NCBI GenBank assembly: GCA_035622335.1
Contig: DASPVO010000077.1
Location: forward strand, 1-64,000
Origin: DATJAJ01 sp035622335
GTDB lineage: Archaea; Thermoproteota; Nitrososphaeria; Nitrososphaerales; Gagatemarchaeaceae
Length of the DNA: 64,000 nt
Direction: 5' to 3'
Both the position numbers and the translations under genes were made by a program. This document shows, in pieces, positions 34,014 to 41,111 of this stretch; the stretch's first letter is position 1; each line of letters opens with the position of its first letter. The notes below the pieces were generated by a model, which was not told the DNA's origin, made no database searches, and worked only from the letters and a program-made list of their open reading frames with translations.

Positions 34014-34096
34014 GTCTGGTGGGACCGCTCCTTCTTAATATCGGTTGTTCGCGCAGGGCAACGCTTAAGCCAGTCTCTTCCGAATCAGGCCGGTCG

Positions 34097-34300
34097 ATGC
34101 ACCCGTTTCTTCAGGTGTTGCCGGGAGTCCTGACGGCCATATCCCCCAACGAAGGGAACCTTCTCGCGTACGCGTTCGGCGGAATGGTCGCGGTGTACCT
34201 GATCACGAGCACACTCCTGCTCTACATCTACTACAAGAAGAACAAGAGAATGACGGCTGAACAGCAGCCTAGCTCTGTCTCGGCTCCCGCCGAGGCCTGA
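34097..34300 (+). CDS. Small single-helix membrane protein
   Basis: 67 residues from ATG 34097. One transmembrane helix (LAYAFGGMVAVYLITSTLLLYIYY) followed by a positively charged KKNKR cytoplasmic end and a Ser/Ala/Pro tail. TATA-like CTTAAGC lies about 27 nt upstream, supporting a real, leaderless gene. Overlaps the end of the convergent PKD protein gene by 32 nt. Function unknown. Confidence 0.6.
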   Translation: MHPFLQVLPGVLTAISPNEGNLLAYAFGGMVAVYLITSTLLLYIYYKKNKRMTAEQQPSSVSAPAEA

Positions 34301-35513
34301 GTTTCCTGCCCAGCGGAAGCAACACGACCGCGGCCAAGATTCCGATTGGAACGACTACCACCGCCACCTCGACGACGCCCTCCAGCACGTTCACGAAGAG
34401 GTTCTCAACGCTCGTCACAAACGTCTCGGAGCCTAGAGTGGCCGGCGGGCTCGAAACGTGGATGACGGCCCACGACTGGGCGACGTCCCCATCAGCATCG
34501 GTCACAGTCACGGACGCGTTGAATGTCCCTGAGCTGTAGTACTGGTGGATGATTATCTGTCCCTGCTCTGAGGAACCATCTCCAAAATTGTAATTGATTA
34601 CGTAGGGCGCCGTCCCGCCCTGAACCAGGGCGCTGAAGGTGACTCCTAGCGGACTCTCGCCGCTCACAGGAGTGGCGGTCAGCCTAAGCGTCAGGGGTGC
34701 AGTCTTGATTGACTTCTGCGGAATGTAGATGCTCGCGCTTATCGTCGAATAGGATATCAGCCTCTGGGTCTCGAGTATCTGGGCCTCGGTTGAGTCTATC
34801 TGATAGTTGATTGCCTGCAGCTGCGACTCTATCGCAAGCGTGTTGTTCACCGAAGCCGAATCGTTCAGCAGCCTCAAGAGCGCGCTCTCCTCGGTCTGAA
34901 GTGACTGCAGCGTGGCGTTTAGGTCCGTGTACTGGACGGTCACGTCGTTGCTGTTCTCGTTCAAACTGGTCAGGTTCCCCACTGCCTCAATCTTGACCAG
35001 GGCATCCTGGTAATCTGCTTCAGGGACCCTTACGACAATCAGCGAGAAGTTCGCGTTGGTGGAGGAGTAGGCGACGTACCCACCGTCCGAATAGGCGACC
35101 GCACTCACCCTCGAAGCCGCTTCTTCCGGGTTCGACGCAGCGAGAGTGACGTTGGCGAAGTACTCAATCGACCCCCCTCCTGCGGTTGACGTTGCCAGGC
35201 CTGACGAGTTCAAGACGCTCCCGGGGGACTTGGATTCCCCGGGGCTCGTTGTCGACGAGAGCGTCATGGTAGCGATTTCAGTGGTGGTGCTCTCCGAGAC
35301 GACTTGATTCTGAACTATCTCGGATGTGTATTGTTGGTCGGCGGCCGCTTGCACGCCCCATATGGCCCCGTTCGCATCAACTGTCCCTGACGCTGGGGCG
35401 AGGAGTCGAAACTGGTCGTGACTTGTCTGAAGGATCCCTACGACCAGTCCGCCCATCACAACGGCGGCTACAATGAGGACGGCGACCCTCCGGGCATCTC
35501 CCTGGACTCTCAT
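34269..35513 (-). CDS. Membrane-anchored extracellular protein with DUF4349-like and PKD-like domains
   Basis: About 414 residues. Topology: N-terminal helix (VAVLIVAAVVMGGLVVGIL), a Ser/Thr-rich tether, a DUF4349-like helical domain (EEAASRVSAVAYSDGGYVAYSST to QILETQRLISYSTISASIYIP) with a coiled-coil, then a PKD-like beta domain (PVSGESPLGVTFSALVQGGTAPYVINYNFGDGSSE in two runs), and a C-terminal helix with a basic end. This fits a cell-surface or pseudoperiplasmic protein anchored at both ends. ATG 35513 or GTG 35522; TATA-like CTAAATCGG at 35541-35549. Confidence 0.82.
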   Translation of the reverse strand: MRVQGDARRVAVLIVAAVVMGGLVVGILQTSHDQFRLLAPASGTVDANGAIWGVQAAADQQYTSEIVQNQVVSESTTTEIATMTLSSTTSPGESKSPGSVLNSSGLATSTAGGGSIEYFANVTLAASNPEEAASRVSAVAYSDGGYVAYSSTNANFSLIVVRVPEADYQDALVKIEAVGNLTSLNENSNDVTVQYTDLNATLQSLQTEESALLRLLNDSASVNNTLAIESQLQAINYQIDSTEAQILETQRLISYSTISASIYIPQKSIKTAPLTLRLTATPVSGESPLGVTFSALVQGGTAPYVINYNFGDGSSEQGQIIIHQYYSSGTFNASVTVTDADGDVAQSWAVIHVSSPPATLGSETFVTSVENLFVNVLEGVVEVAVVVVPIGILAAVVLLPLGRKLRPRREPRQS

Positions 35514-35552
35514 CGGAACCACCCATCCGAGTCAGCCGATTTAGTTCTAGCA

Positions 35553-35569
35553 GAACAAACGGTTCGTTC
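35553..35569. promoter_or_regulatory. 17-bp near-perfect palindrome between divergent genes
   Basis: GAACAAACGGTTCGTTC pairs at 7 of 8 positions around a central G. It lies between the promoters of the PKD protein (minus) and the winged-helix membrane protein (plus), just upstream of the TATA box of the former. The adjacent membrane-bound winged-helix protein is the natural candidate to bind it. Confidence 0.5.
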
Positions 35570-35619
35570 TCGAGAGAAGAACGAAGTCCTTATCTCGACT
35601 GGAGACCCTTGCGAGACAG

Positions 35620-36057
35620 ATGTCGGGGAACGATTCGAGGGAAAGGGTCGACTACGAGCTCAGGGGGAAGACCATGCAGGTCTACCTGTACCTCCTGAAG
35701 AACGGGAGGGCGATGGGCGTTCGCGAGATACAGAAGGAACTAGGCTTCTCTAGCCCGAGCGTCGCGTTCCACCACCTCGAAAAGCTCATCGAACTCGGGA
35801 TCGTCGAGAAAGACAACTTCGACAGGTACGTGCTTGTCAAGAAGGTCGACACCGGGATACTCCAGGCTTTCGTCAGCGTAGGGGGTCTGAACCTCCCGAG
35901 GCTCGGTTTCTATGCAGCTTTCTTCAGCACCATAGCACTGGCTTACGTCTTCACGAATTTCAGGTTCTTGGACCTGTATGCCATCATCGGGACCCTGGGA
36001 GGGTCGGCCGTGTTCTGGTACGAGGCATGGAGAGTGTGGAGGAGGAAGCCGTTCTGA
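35620..36057 (+). CDS. Membrane-linked winged-helix transcriptional regulator
   Basis: 145 residues. Winged-helix DNA-binding domain at about residues 16-72 (MQVYLYLLKNGRAMGVREIQKELGFSS, AFHHLEKLIELGIVEKDNFDRYVLVKKV in two runs) followed by two transmembrane helices (FYAAFFSTIALAYVF and LYAIIGTLGGSAVFWYEAW). Such one-component regulators read membrane or surface signals. ATG start about 30 nt after CCTTATCTC. It is followed by another membrane protein in the same direction and is divergent from the PKD protein gene. Confidence 0.82.
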   Translation: MSGNDSRERVDYELRGKTMQVYLYLLKNGRAMGVREIQKELGFSSPSVAFHHLEKLIELGIVEKDNFDRYVLVKKVDTGILQAFVSVGGLNLPRLGFYAAFFSTIALAYVFTNFRFLDLYAIIGTLGGSAVFWYEAWRVWRRKPF

Positions 36058-36094
36058 TGGCTAGAACTAACTACTCCGCGTGGGAGGATTCACG

Positions 36095-36559
36095 ATGGAA
36101 ATGAAGCCCCGCTTCGTCTTGGGTGTAGGGCTGGGGGTACTGATGGCCCTGCTTGTTGCTGCGGGAGTGAGTTTGGTTCCGGTGTCCCAGCCCAATCTCG
36201 GTCCCTCGAACACTAGCGGAGAGGCTTCCTACGCGACGAGCATCTCAACATCAACGGTCCAGTCTCTTGCCTCGACTACGCAGGTTCCTGCTGGGGAGGC
36301 ACAGACAACAGCGACAGCGACCGCGACCTTTGCGGCCACCGAGACACCCAGCAGCTCGAATTCAACTGCATACGTTTACCTCTCGCAAGACGCCGCCATG
36401 AGCGCTTCCCCATACAGCATAAACAGACTGGTCAGCCAGCCGCTGCAGTCAGGCTTCATCCTTCTTCCTGTGATAGCGGCCTTCCTTGTCGGGCTGTTGC
36501 TCTACAGAGCCACTTCTAGGGGCATACCCGAACGAGAGGAAGATTCCTCTACGAGTTGA
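36095..36559 (+). CDS. Ser/Thr-rich membrane protein
   Basis: 154 residues from ATG 36095. N-terminal hydrophobic segment (FVLGVGLGVLMALLVAAGVSLV), a low-complexity Ser/Thr/Ala region of about 80 residues likely exposed outside and possibly glycosylated, and a C-terminal helix (FILLPVIAAFLVGLLLYRAT) with an acidic tail. A GGAGG ribosome-binding sequence sits 8 nt before the ATG, unusual in this window where most genes look leaderless, and fits an internal operon position behind the winged-helix regulator. Confidence 0.7.
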   Translation: MEMKPRFVLGVGLGVLMALLVAAGVSLVPVSQPNLGPSNTSGEASYATSISTSTVQSLASTTQVPAGEAQTTATATATFAATETPSSSNSTAYVYLSQDAAMSASPYSINRLVSQPLQSGFILLPVIAAFLVGLLLYRATSRGIPEREEDSSTS

Positions 36560-36564
36560 CGAGG

Positions 36565-36952
36565 TCACTTTATGGGGACTATCATCTGCTTCGAGTTCAG
36601 TTCGCTCTTTTCCCACCTGTGAACCCAGTCCGCCAGTTCGTCTAGGATCTTCTGCAGTTCGTGGCCCTTCGCGGTCAGTGAGTATTCGACCCTTGGCGGG
36701 GTCACGGGGAAGACAGCTCTCTGAACTATTCCAAATTTCTCAAGCTGAGTCAGCCTCTCGGCCAGAGACGTTGCGCTTATCCCGTCGATCCTCCTCTTCA
36801 GTTCGTTGAATCTCGCCGGCTCTTTCAGACCGAGCGCGTGGATGGTAGGGAAAGTCCAGGTCCTAGTCAGCTCGTTCCATGTGGCGTGAACGAGTTTGCA
36901 GGAGTCGAGGACCTGCTGGTCAAGCTGTTGTGAGTTGCTCGTCTTATTTCAC
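36565..36952 (-). pseudogene. HxlR-family regulator, reading frame broken at codon 3
   Basis: Minus-strand frame encoding a clear HxlR protein: FNELKRRIDGISATSLAERLTQLEKFGIV and PPRVEYSLTAKGHELQKIL. Upstream, the frame has no ATG, GTG or TTG before an in-frame TGA. A GTG at 36952 lies about 27 nt after a TATA box but is followed by AAA TAA; removing the single T at 36946 gives GTG AAA AAG ACG and joins the start to the whole domain. So either a one-base insertion has broken the gene, the assembly has an error, or a non-standard start is used. HxlR proteins usually control redox or aldehyde stress genes. The neighbour on the other side of the shared operator is the HtrA-like protease. Confidence 0.75.
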
Positions 36953-36973
36953 CTACTTAGTAGCAATCTACTA
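36953..36973. promoter_or_regulatory. Overlapping inverted repeats between HxlR and HtrA-like genes
   Basis: TAGTAG (36958-36963) and CTACTA (36968-36973) are perfect arms around CAAT; CTACTTAGTAG (36953-36963) forms a second, overlapping palindrome. They lie just upstream of the TATA box GATATATAAG of the HtrA-like gene and between TATA box and GTG of the HxlR gene. A dimeric winged-helix regulator such as HxlR would fit. Confidence 0.5.
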
Positions 36974-37008
36974 CCAGATATATAAGGATGACCGGATAAG
37001 CTACGGTC

Positions 37009-37971
37009 ATGACAAACTTGGAACTCGAGAACAAGGTCACAGCAGCCGTCGAGAAGGTTAGCGAGAGCTTGGTCAGCATTAACAGCAGCAGGTACGAGAG
37101 GCGCTTCCCGTTCGGTAGCGTCCCCATGGAAGGGCAGGGCTCGGGAATAATCATCGACGGTAAGGGCCTGATAGTCACGAACAACCACGTGGTTGAGGGA
37201 GCGGGAAGGGTCCAGGTGACCCTCAAGGACGGGAGGACCTTTGACGGCGAAGTGGTAGGTTCAGATGATGCGACTGATGTCGCGGTCGTGAGGGTCGACT
37301 CCCGGGAACTCCCGTCCGCTGAGCTGGGCGACTCATCGCAGCTGAAGGTCGGACAGTTCGCCCTCGCCGTGGGGAACGCGCTTGGACTTCCGGGTGGCCC
37401 GACGGTGTCACTAGGGGTCATAAGCGCGATGGGCCGGCCCCTCCCAGGTGCAGAGTTCATATTCGAAGGGTTCCTTCAGACAGACGCCGCGATCAATCCC
37501 GGCAACAGCGGAGGACCTCTTGCTGACATAGAGGGGAGGGTGGTCGGTATCAATACCGCGATGATCCCGTTTGCCCAGGGAGTCGGCTTTGCCATCCCGA
37601 TCAACACCGTCAAGAGGATAACAGCCGAGATCCTCGAGAAGGGAAAGGTCACGAGGAGATGGATGGGCGTCTCGGGTGTCGAGCTGAACGCTACGATTTC
37701 GAGGAGGTACGGCATATCGGTCGATTCTGGCTTCCTCATCGCCGACCTCGTCGAAGGTAGCCCGGCCCACCATGCAGGACTCAGGACCGGCGACGTCATC
37801 GTCGACGCTGGTGGCAGAGCCGTGAAACAGACCAAGGACCTTCTGTTCGCTCTCTCCCAGCACAATACTGGCTACGCTCTCTCGCTGACAGTGGTTCGAA
37901 ACGGCGCAAGGCTTCAGGTCAGCGTGTCTCCGGAAGAAGCGCCGCCGAGGCCTAGATTCCAGCAAAGATAG
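37009..37971 (+). CDS. HtrA/DegP-like serine protease with PDZ domain, no signal peptide
   Basis: 320 residues. Trypsin-like domain with catalytic triad His60 (VTNNHVV), Asp90 (DATDVAVV) and Ser167 (INPGNSGGPL), followed by one PDZ domain (GFLIADLVEGSPAHHAGLRTGDVIVDAGG). No signal peptide or transmembrane helix is present, so the protein should act in the cytoplasm, unlike most HtrA proteins. Leaderless ATG exactly placed after GATATATAAG. Divergent from the HxlR gene and possibly controlled by it. Confidence 0.9.
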   Translation: MTNLELENKVTAAVEKVSESLVSINSSRYERRFPFGSVPMEGQGSGIIIDGKGLIVTNNHVVEGAGRVQVTLKDGRTFDGEVVGSDDATDVAVVRVDSRELPSAELGDSSQLKVGQFALAVGNALGLPGGPTVSLGVISAMGRPLPGAEFIFEGFLQTDAAINPGNSGGPLADIEGRVVGINTAMIPFAQGVGFAIPINTVKRITAEILEKGKVTRRWMGVSGVELNATISRRYGISVDSGFLIADLVEGSPAHHAGLRTGDVIVDAGGRAVKQTKDLLFALSQHNTGYALSLTVVRNGARLQVSVSPEEAPPRPRFQQR

Positions 37972-38018
37972 TTGAGACGACGAACGCATAAATCTCGACG
38001 ATGCGAAGTCGGGGTCGG

Positions 38019-38114
38019 ATGAGCCCGCGCAGACGTAGGGCCCTGGTCGTGATCCTGGTGATCTTCATTGTGGCCCTTCTCGCACTGAGCTTTCTTCTGT
38101 CACTCAGCCAGTGA
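38019..38114 (+). CDS. 31-residue single-helix membrane peptide
   Basis: ATG at 38019 to TGA at 38112-38114 encodes 31 residues: an Arg-rich start (SPRRRRA) then one hydrophobic helix of about 20 residues (VVILVIFIVALLALSFLLSL). TATA-like CATAAATC at 37988-37995 is about 27 nt before the ATG, matching the leaderless promoters of neighbouring genes. Its end overlaps the convergent two-helix membrane gene by 11 nt. Probably a small membrane protein; function unknown. Confidence 0.5.
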   Translation: MSPRRRRALVVILVIFIVALLALSFLLSLSQ

Positions 38115-38463
38115 TTCTCTCTTCTAGGGTCTTCTCTTCCGCCCTGGCTCTCCCGATCGCACGAGAGAGCTTCTGCGCGAATGTGTAGTCTTGGAGGCCG
38201 ATGAGCAACCAGGCCAAGCTCAAAGCGAGAACGAACAGCTCGACGGCCACGTTGAAGGGAGAGGTCAGGTTGACCGTCACTTCGGCCCTGCCCGAAAGTA
38301 GGGGGTATGCTATCTGGTATGCGTAAGAAGCGGCGAGGAGGGCGGCGACGACAACTGTGGCCGCAGAGAGCGCCTTCATCCTCGAGCTTCCGTGCTCCAC
38401 ATGTGCGATCAGTTCCTGGTGCGCCTCAATCACCCTTACCCTTTGCGAATCTTCTGCACTCAC
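38104..38463 (-). CDS. Small two-helix membrane protein
   Basis: 119 residues. A soluble N-terminal 28 residues (SQRVRVIEAHQELIAHVEHG), two transmembrane helices (LSAATVVVAALLAASYAYQIAYPLL and VAVELFVLALSLAWLLIGLQDY) and a charged C-terminal helix. GTG start at 38463 overlaps the end of the winged-helix gene by 4 nt and also lies 27 nt after its own TATA-like CTTTTATCG inside that gene, which is preceded by a copy of the GACTTSAAGTC palindrome. So it can be read both with the regulator and from its own regulated promoter. Confidence 0.75.
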   Translation of the reverse strand: MSAEDSQRVRVIEAHQELIAHVEHGSSRMKALSAATVVVAALLAASYAYQIAYPLLSGRAEVTVNLTSPFNVAVELFVLALSLAWLLIGLQDYTFAQKLSRAIGRARAEEKTLEERITG

Positions 38464-38771
38464 TTCTTCACTTCAGGTCCCGTTCGACGATAAAAGGACT
38501 GCTGACTTGAAGTCAGTCCGAGCGGCAGCCGCCTCCAGACGTCGAGCCAGTCCTGATAGAGTCTGTATCCCGGTTCTGTTATCACGAACACGTTCTGTTC
38601 CTCCCTCGACTCCGCGACGATTAGTCCCTTCTCCAGTAGGGGTTTCGTGAACCCCTCCAACCTCCCATAGTTTATGTTGCATGCCTGCGCGAGCCTCGAG
38701 GGAGACCTGGGCCCTTCGAATAGTGTCGCAAGAATATCCATGAAGACGACAGTCTGCTCCCTCTTCTTCAA
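38460..38771 (-). CDS. Winged-helix DNA-binding protein
   Basis: 103 residues. Archaeal winged-helix pattern: VFMDILATLFEGPRSPSRLAQACNINYGRLEGFTKPLLEKGLIV (in runs) and a wing NVFVITEPGYRLYQDWLDVWRRL. Leaderless TTG start at 38771, about 27 nt after TATA-like CATATCTAC. A TTCAAC-GTTGAA inverted repeat (38767-38785) spans its start. It is encoded next to all three copies of the GACTTSAAGTC palindrome and is therefore the best candidate to bind them; since those boxes lie upstream of TATA boxes it could be an activator. Confidence 0.78.
   Translation of the reverse strand: MKKREQTVVFMDILATLFEGPRSPSRLAQACNINYGRLEGFTKPLLEKGLIVAESREEQNVFVITEPGYRLYQDWLDVWRRLPLGLTSSQQSFYRRTGPEVKK
38502..38516 (-). 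promoter_or_regulatory. GACTTSAAGTC box, promoter of the two-helix membrane gene
   Basis: CTGACTTGAAGTCAG is a 15-bp palindrome with one central base. It lies inside the winged-helix gene but ends 5 nt before the TATA-like CTTTTATCG (38488-38496, minus strand) of the gene starting at 38463. The same box occurs twice at 38852-38879, there also 4-5 nt before a TATA box. Confidence 0.65.
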
Positions 38772-38851
38772 CTCCTCATGTTGAAACTCCTTTCAAGTAG
38801 ATATGGGTTGCAAGCGTCTGGATGCCATCTTTGGTCTGACCAGTGTTTCGA

Positions 38852-38879
38852 CTGACTTGAAGTCCGGACTTGAAGTCAG
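38852..38879 (+). promoter_or_regulatory. Tandem GACTTSAAGTC boxes in front of the RecA-like operon
   Basis: Two identical 11-bp palindromes GACTTGAAGTC at 38854-38864 and 38867-38877, 13 bp apart centre to centre, together form a 28-bp near-palindrome. They end 4 nt before TATA-like CTTTAGTCTA at 38884-38893, which is 22-31 nt before the GTG at 38915. A further 11-bp palindrome TGGTCTGACCA lies at 38832-38842. Position upstream of the TATA box suggests activation. Confidence 0.7.
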
Positions 38880-38914
38880 CAATTGCCTTTAGTCTAGCCA
38901 TGGGCGTCTGATTC

Positions 38915-40114
38915 GTGAGTCCCAAGGCACTATCTCTGGGCTTGTCGAGCTCTGGTGAGCAGGTCGAACTGGACCTCGAACGCGCCAGAAGAATCGCCCT
39001 CCTGGGTGAGGGTTCCGCAGAACTCGCCGTTCAGGTCGCCATATCCGCCGTCTCGCAGGGACTCACTACTGTCTTCTTGGACCCAGAAGGGGGAGCGACC
39101 CTCAGTCTCTCAGGCTACGTCAAAGGGTATGACGGCAACAGCCTGCTGGGGGACACCCAGAAGATTGCTCAGGATGTCGGGGAACGTCATGCCGAGCTGG
39201 TCGCTTCGGCGTACTCGACGGCGCTCCGGCTCTCTAGTTCTGAGGAGCTGGTGCTCTCGGCCGCAGTCCGGCAGATATCTCTGGAGGGTGGGGTTGCCAG
39301 CCCAACGGCGCTCTCTGAGGTCGTAGGTACGGTGACCGGCTTCCGCTCTCAACTGAAGCAGGACGTTGAAGGAAAGCTGGCGCTTCTCTCGCTGTTGGAC
39401 AGGTCGGTGGAAGACCTCTCGGTCAAAGAGACGGTATCCGAGAGTTGCGTGATCAACTTCGCAACCCTTCCGTCGCTCGAACTCGGGGAGTGCGCTCTCC
39501 TCCTCTTCCTGGCGAGACTTCTAGCACTAGGGTCGCCTCCTGAGCTGCTCGTGCTCTCGAGTTGCCATAGATTCCTGAAGAGGGAAGCCACCAACGGCTC
39601 GTCTAGGCTGAAGGAGCGTCTCCTCACTTCAGCCGGAAGCAAGCTCTTCGCCACGGACCTCCCCCGCTTCGCAGACGGTCAGGTCTTGAAATCGACCAGC
39701 GTCCGCGTGCTGTCAGGTTCAGTCTGGAACGCCCTAAGCTCCGGAGAGCACCTTGTCGAGGGGACGCTTCTCCTCCAGAACCTGGAGCTCGGTTGCAAGT
39801 CCGTCTTCATCCCGCACGGCTTCGAGCTCAGGGGTGGCCAATTGTCCAAGGCGGTTCTGACCACGAGGCCGAGCGAGGAGGTCATCAGGCTCGTGCTGAG
39901 CACACTCTCGGAGGGGGCGGTCGTCACCCGCTCGTCGATCATCTCCTTTCTCTCCCCTGACTATCAAGAAGGGAGCATTGGACAAGCAGTCGACATGCTC
40001 CTAGCAGAAAGTGCGGTCGTCCACTTCAAGGAGTCAAAGAATTCAGACCTCACGGCGCTTGCGATAACCGAGGTGGGCAGACAGATGCTGAGGACGATGT
40101 CAAGAAATGAGTAG
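38915..40114 (+). CDS. Unknown protein with degenerate nucleotide-binding-like N-terminus
   Basis: 399 residues, leaderless GTG. The start IALLGEGSAELAVQVAISAVSQG followed by TTVFLDPEGG looks like a P-loop ATPase strand-loop-helix (as in HerA/VirB4-type proteins) but the loop GEGSAELA lacks the GKS/T lysine. Later ELLVLSSCHRFLK occupies a Walker-B-like position without the acidic pair. The C-terminal 90 residues (SEEVIRLVLSTLSEGAVVTRSSIISFL to ALAITEVGRQML) look like a winged-helix. It overlaps the RecA-like gene by 8 nt. I read it as an inactive ATPase-like or adaptor partner; no family recognised. Confidence 0.7.
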   Translation: MSPKALSLGLSSSGEQVELDLERARRIALLGEGSAELAVQVAISAVSQGLTTVFLDPEGGATLSLSGYVKGYDGNSLLGDTQKIAQDVGERHAELVASAYSTALRLSSSEELVLSAAVRQISLEGGVASPTALSEVVGTVTGFRSQLKQDVEGKLALLSLLDRSVEDLSVKETVSESCVINFATLPSLELGECALLLFLARLLALGSPPELLVLSSCHRFLKREATNGSSRLKERLLTSAGSKLFATDLPRFADGQVLKSTSVRVLSGSVWNALSSGEHLVEGTLLLQNLELGCKSVFIPHGFELRGGQLSKAVLTTRPSEEVIRLVLSTLSEGAVVTRSSIISFLSPDYQEGSIGQAVDMLLAESAVVHFKESKNSDLTALAITEVGRQMLRTMSRNE

Positions 40115-41111
40115 AATCAGTTCCGGTTGCAAAGTCTTCGACGCTTTGACCGACGGTGGCCTGGCGACCGGGACGATAACACAGGTCTTCGGCGAAAAGG
40201 CGCTCGGGAAGAGCATCCTGTCGCTCCAGTGCGCATTCGCCGCGGCGTCGGATGGAAGCAGCGCGGTGATACTCGACACGGAGCAGTCCTACCAAAACTA
40301 TCTCCTTCCTTACTGGCACTCGAGAATGAACTCCAAGTTCGGCAAGGAGATCCCTGTGCTGCAAGCCTCGCTCACCCGGGAGCCCTCGGGTGCGAAGAAG
40401 AAGAGTGGTGCAAGCCGGAGCCAACTCGTCACGGGTCTCTCCGAGACTCTCACGGGCATGGGGGTCAGGTTCACTCCGAACCAACTTGGTGCAGCGGCTG
40501 ACGCCCTGTCTCCTGAGCTGAGGTTCGACCTGCCAGAATGCGGCGAACCCTCGGTGATTCTGGTCCAGGTTCCCGAGATTCTAGACCTGCTCGCACTCCA
40601 CGGGGTGAAGGGCAGAATCACGGTCTCAGAAGGCGGCCGGGTGGAGATGCGGCTTGAGCAGACGCCTGTGTACCACTCTCTCTTGCGGGACGCGGTAATT
40701 AAGACGAAGGCGAAGCTCCTGGTCTACGACTCTATCTCGGCGCCGCTGAAAGCCTACTTCTCCGGGACCGCCGACCTCCCCGCTAGAAGCTCGAGCCTCG
40801 CGATGATGCTGATGCACGCGCAGAGGCTCTGCATCGACTTCGATCTGGCCGTGCTAGGCACCAGCCACGTCAGCATAGACCCAATCAACGGCTGGAACCG
40901 TCACCCCTACGGTGGCGTGATTCTCGGGCACGAAGCCAAGTTCAGCTACGAGCTCACCAAACCTTCGGCGAAGCGGAACGATGAGGGAGTGGCCGTCAAT
41001 CCTGAGGCTTCGGAGGGGGCGACCAGGGCGATCTGGATACAGCGACACCCAGCGATGGCCGACTACGCGAGGTTTGGGTATCTCACGATCGACGAGGGAG
41101 GGATGAAGTGA
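40107..41111 (+). CDS. RecA/RadA-superfamily ATPase, divergent paralogue
   Basis: 334 residues. Begins directly with the ATPase core: GLATGTITQVFGEKALGKSILSLQ (in runs) with Walker A lysine about residue 35, a Walker-B-like KLLVYDSISAPL at about 200-211, and LAVLGTSHVSIDPINGWNRHPYGGVILGHEAKF, the RadA/RadB-like L2 and C-terminal strand. Unlike RadA there is no N-terminal HhH domain, and an insertion of about 70-100 residues (around 92-185, beginning REPSGAKKKSGASRS) separates the two halves. Closest in layout to RadB or KaiC-like ATPases. Between the unknown partner and a membrane protein, overlapping both. Confidence 0.8.
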   Translation: MSRISSGCKVFDALTDGGLATGTITQVFGEKALGKSILSLQCAFAAASDGSSAVILDTEQSYQNYLLPYWHSRMNSKFGKEIPVLQASLTREPSGAKKKSGASRSQLVTGLSETLTGMGVRFTPNQLGAAADALSPELRFDLPECGEPSVILVQVPEILDLLALHGVKGRITVSEGGRVEMRLEQTPVYHSLLRDAVIKTKAKLLVYDSISAPLKAYFSGTADLPARSSSLAMMLMHAQRLCIDFDLAVLGTSHVSIDPINGWNRHPYGGVILGHEAKFSYELTKPSAKRNDEGVAVNPEASEGATRAIWIQRHPAMADYARFGYLTIDEGGMK

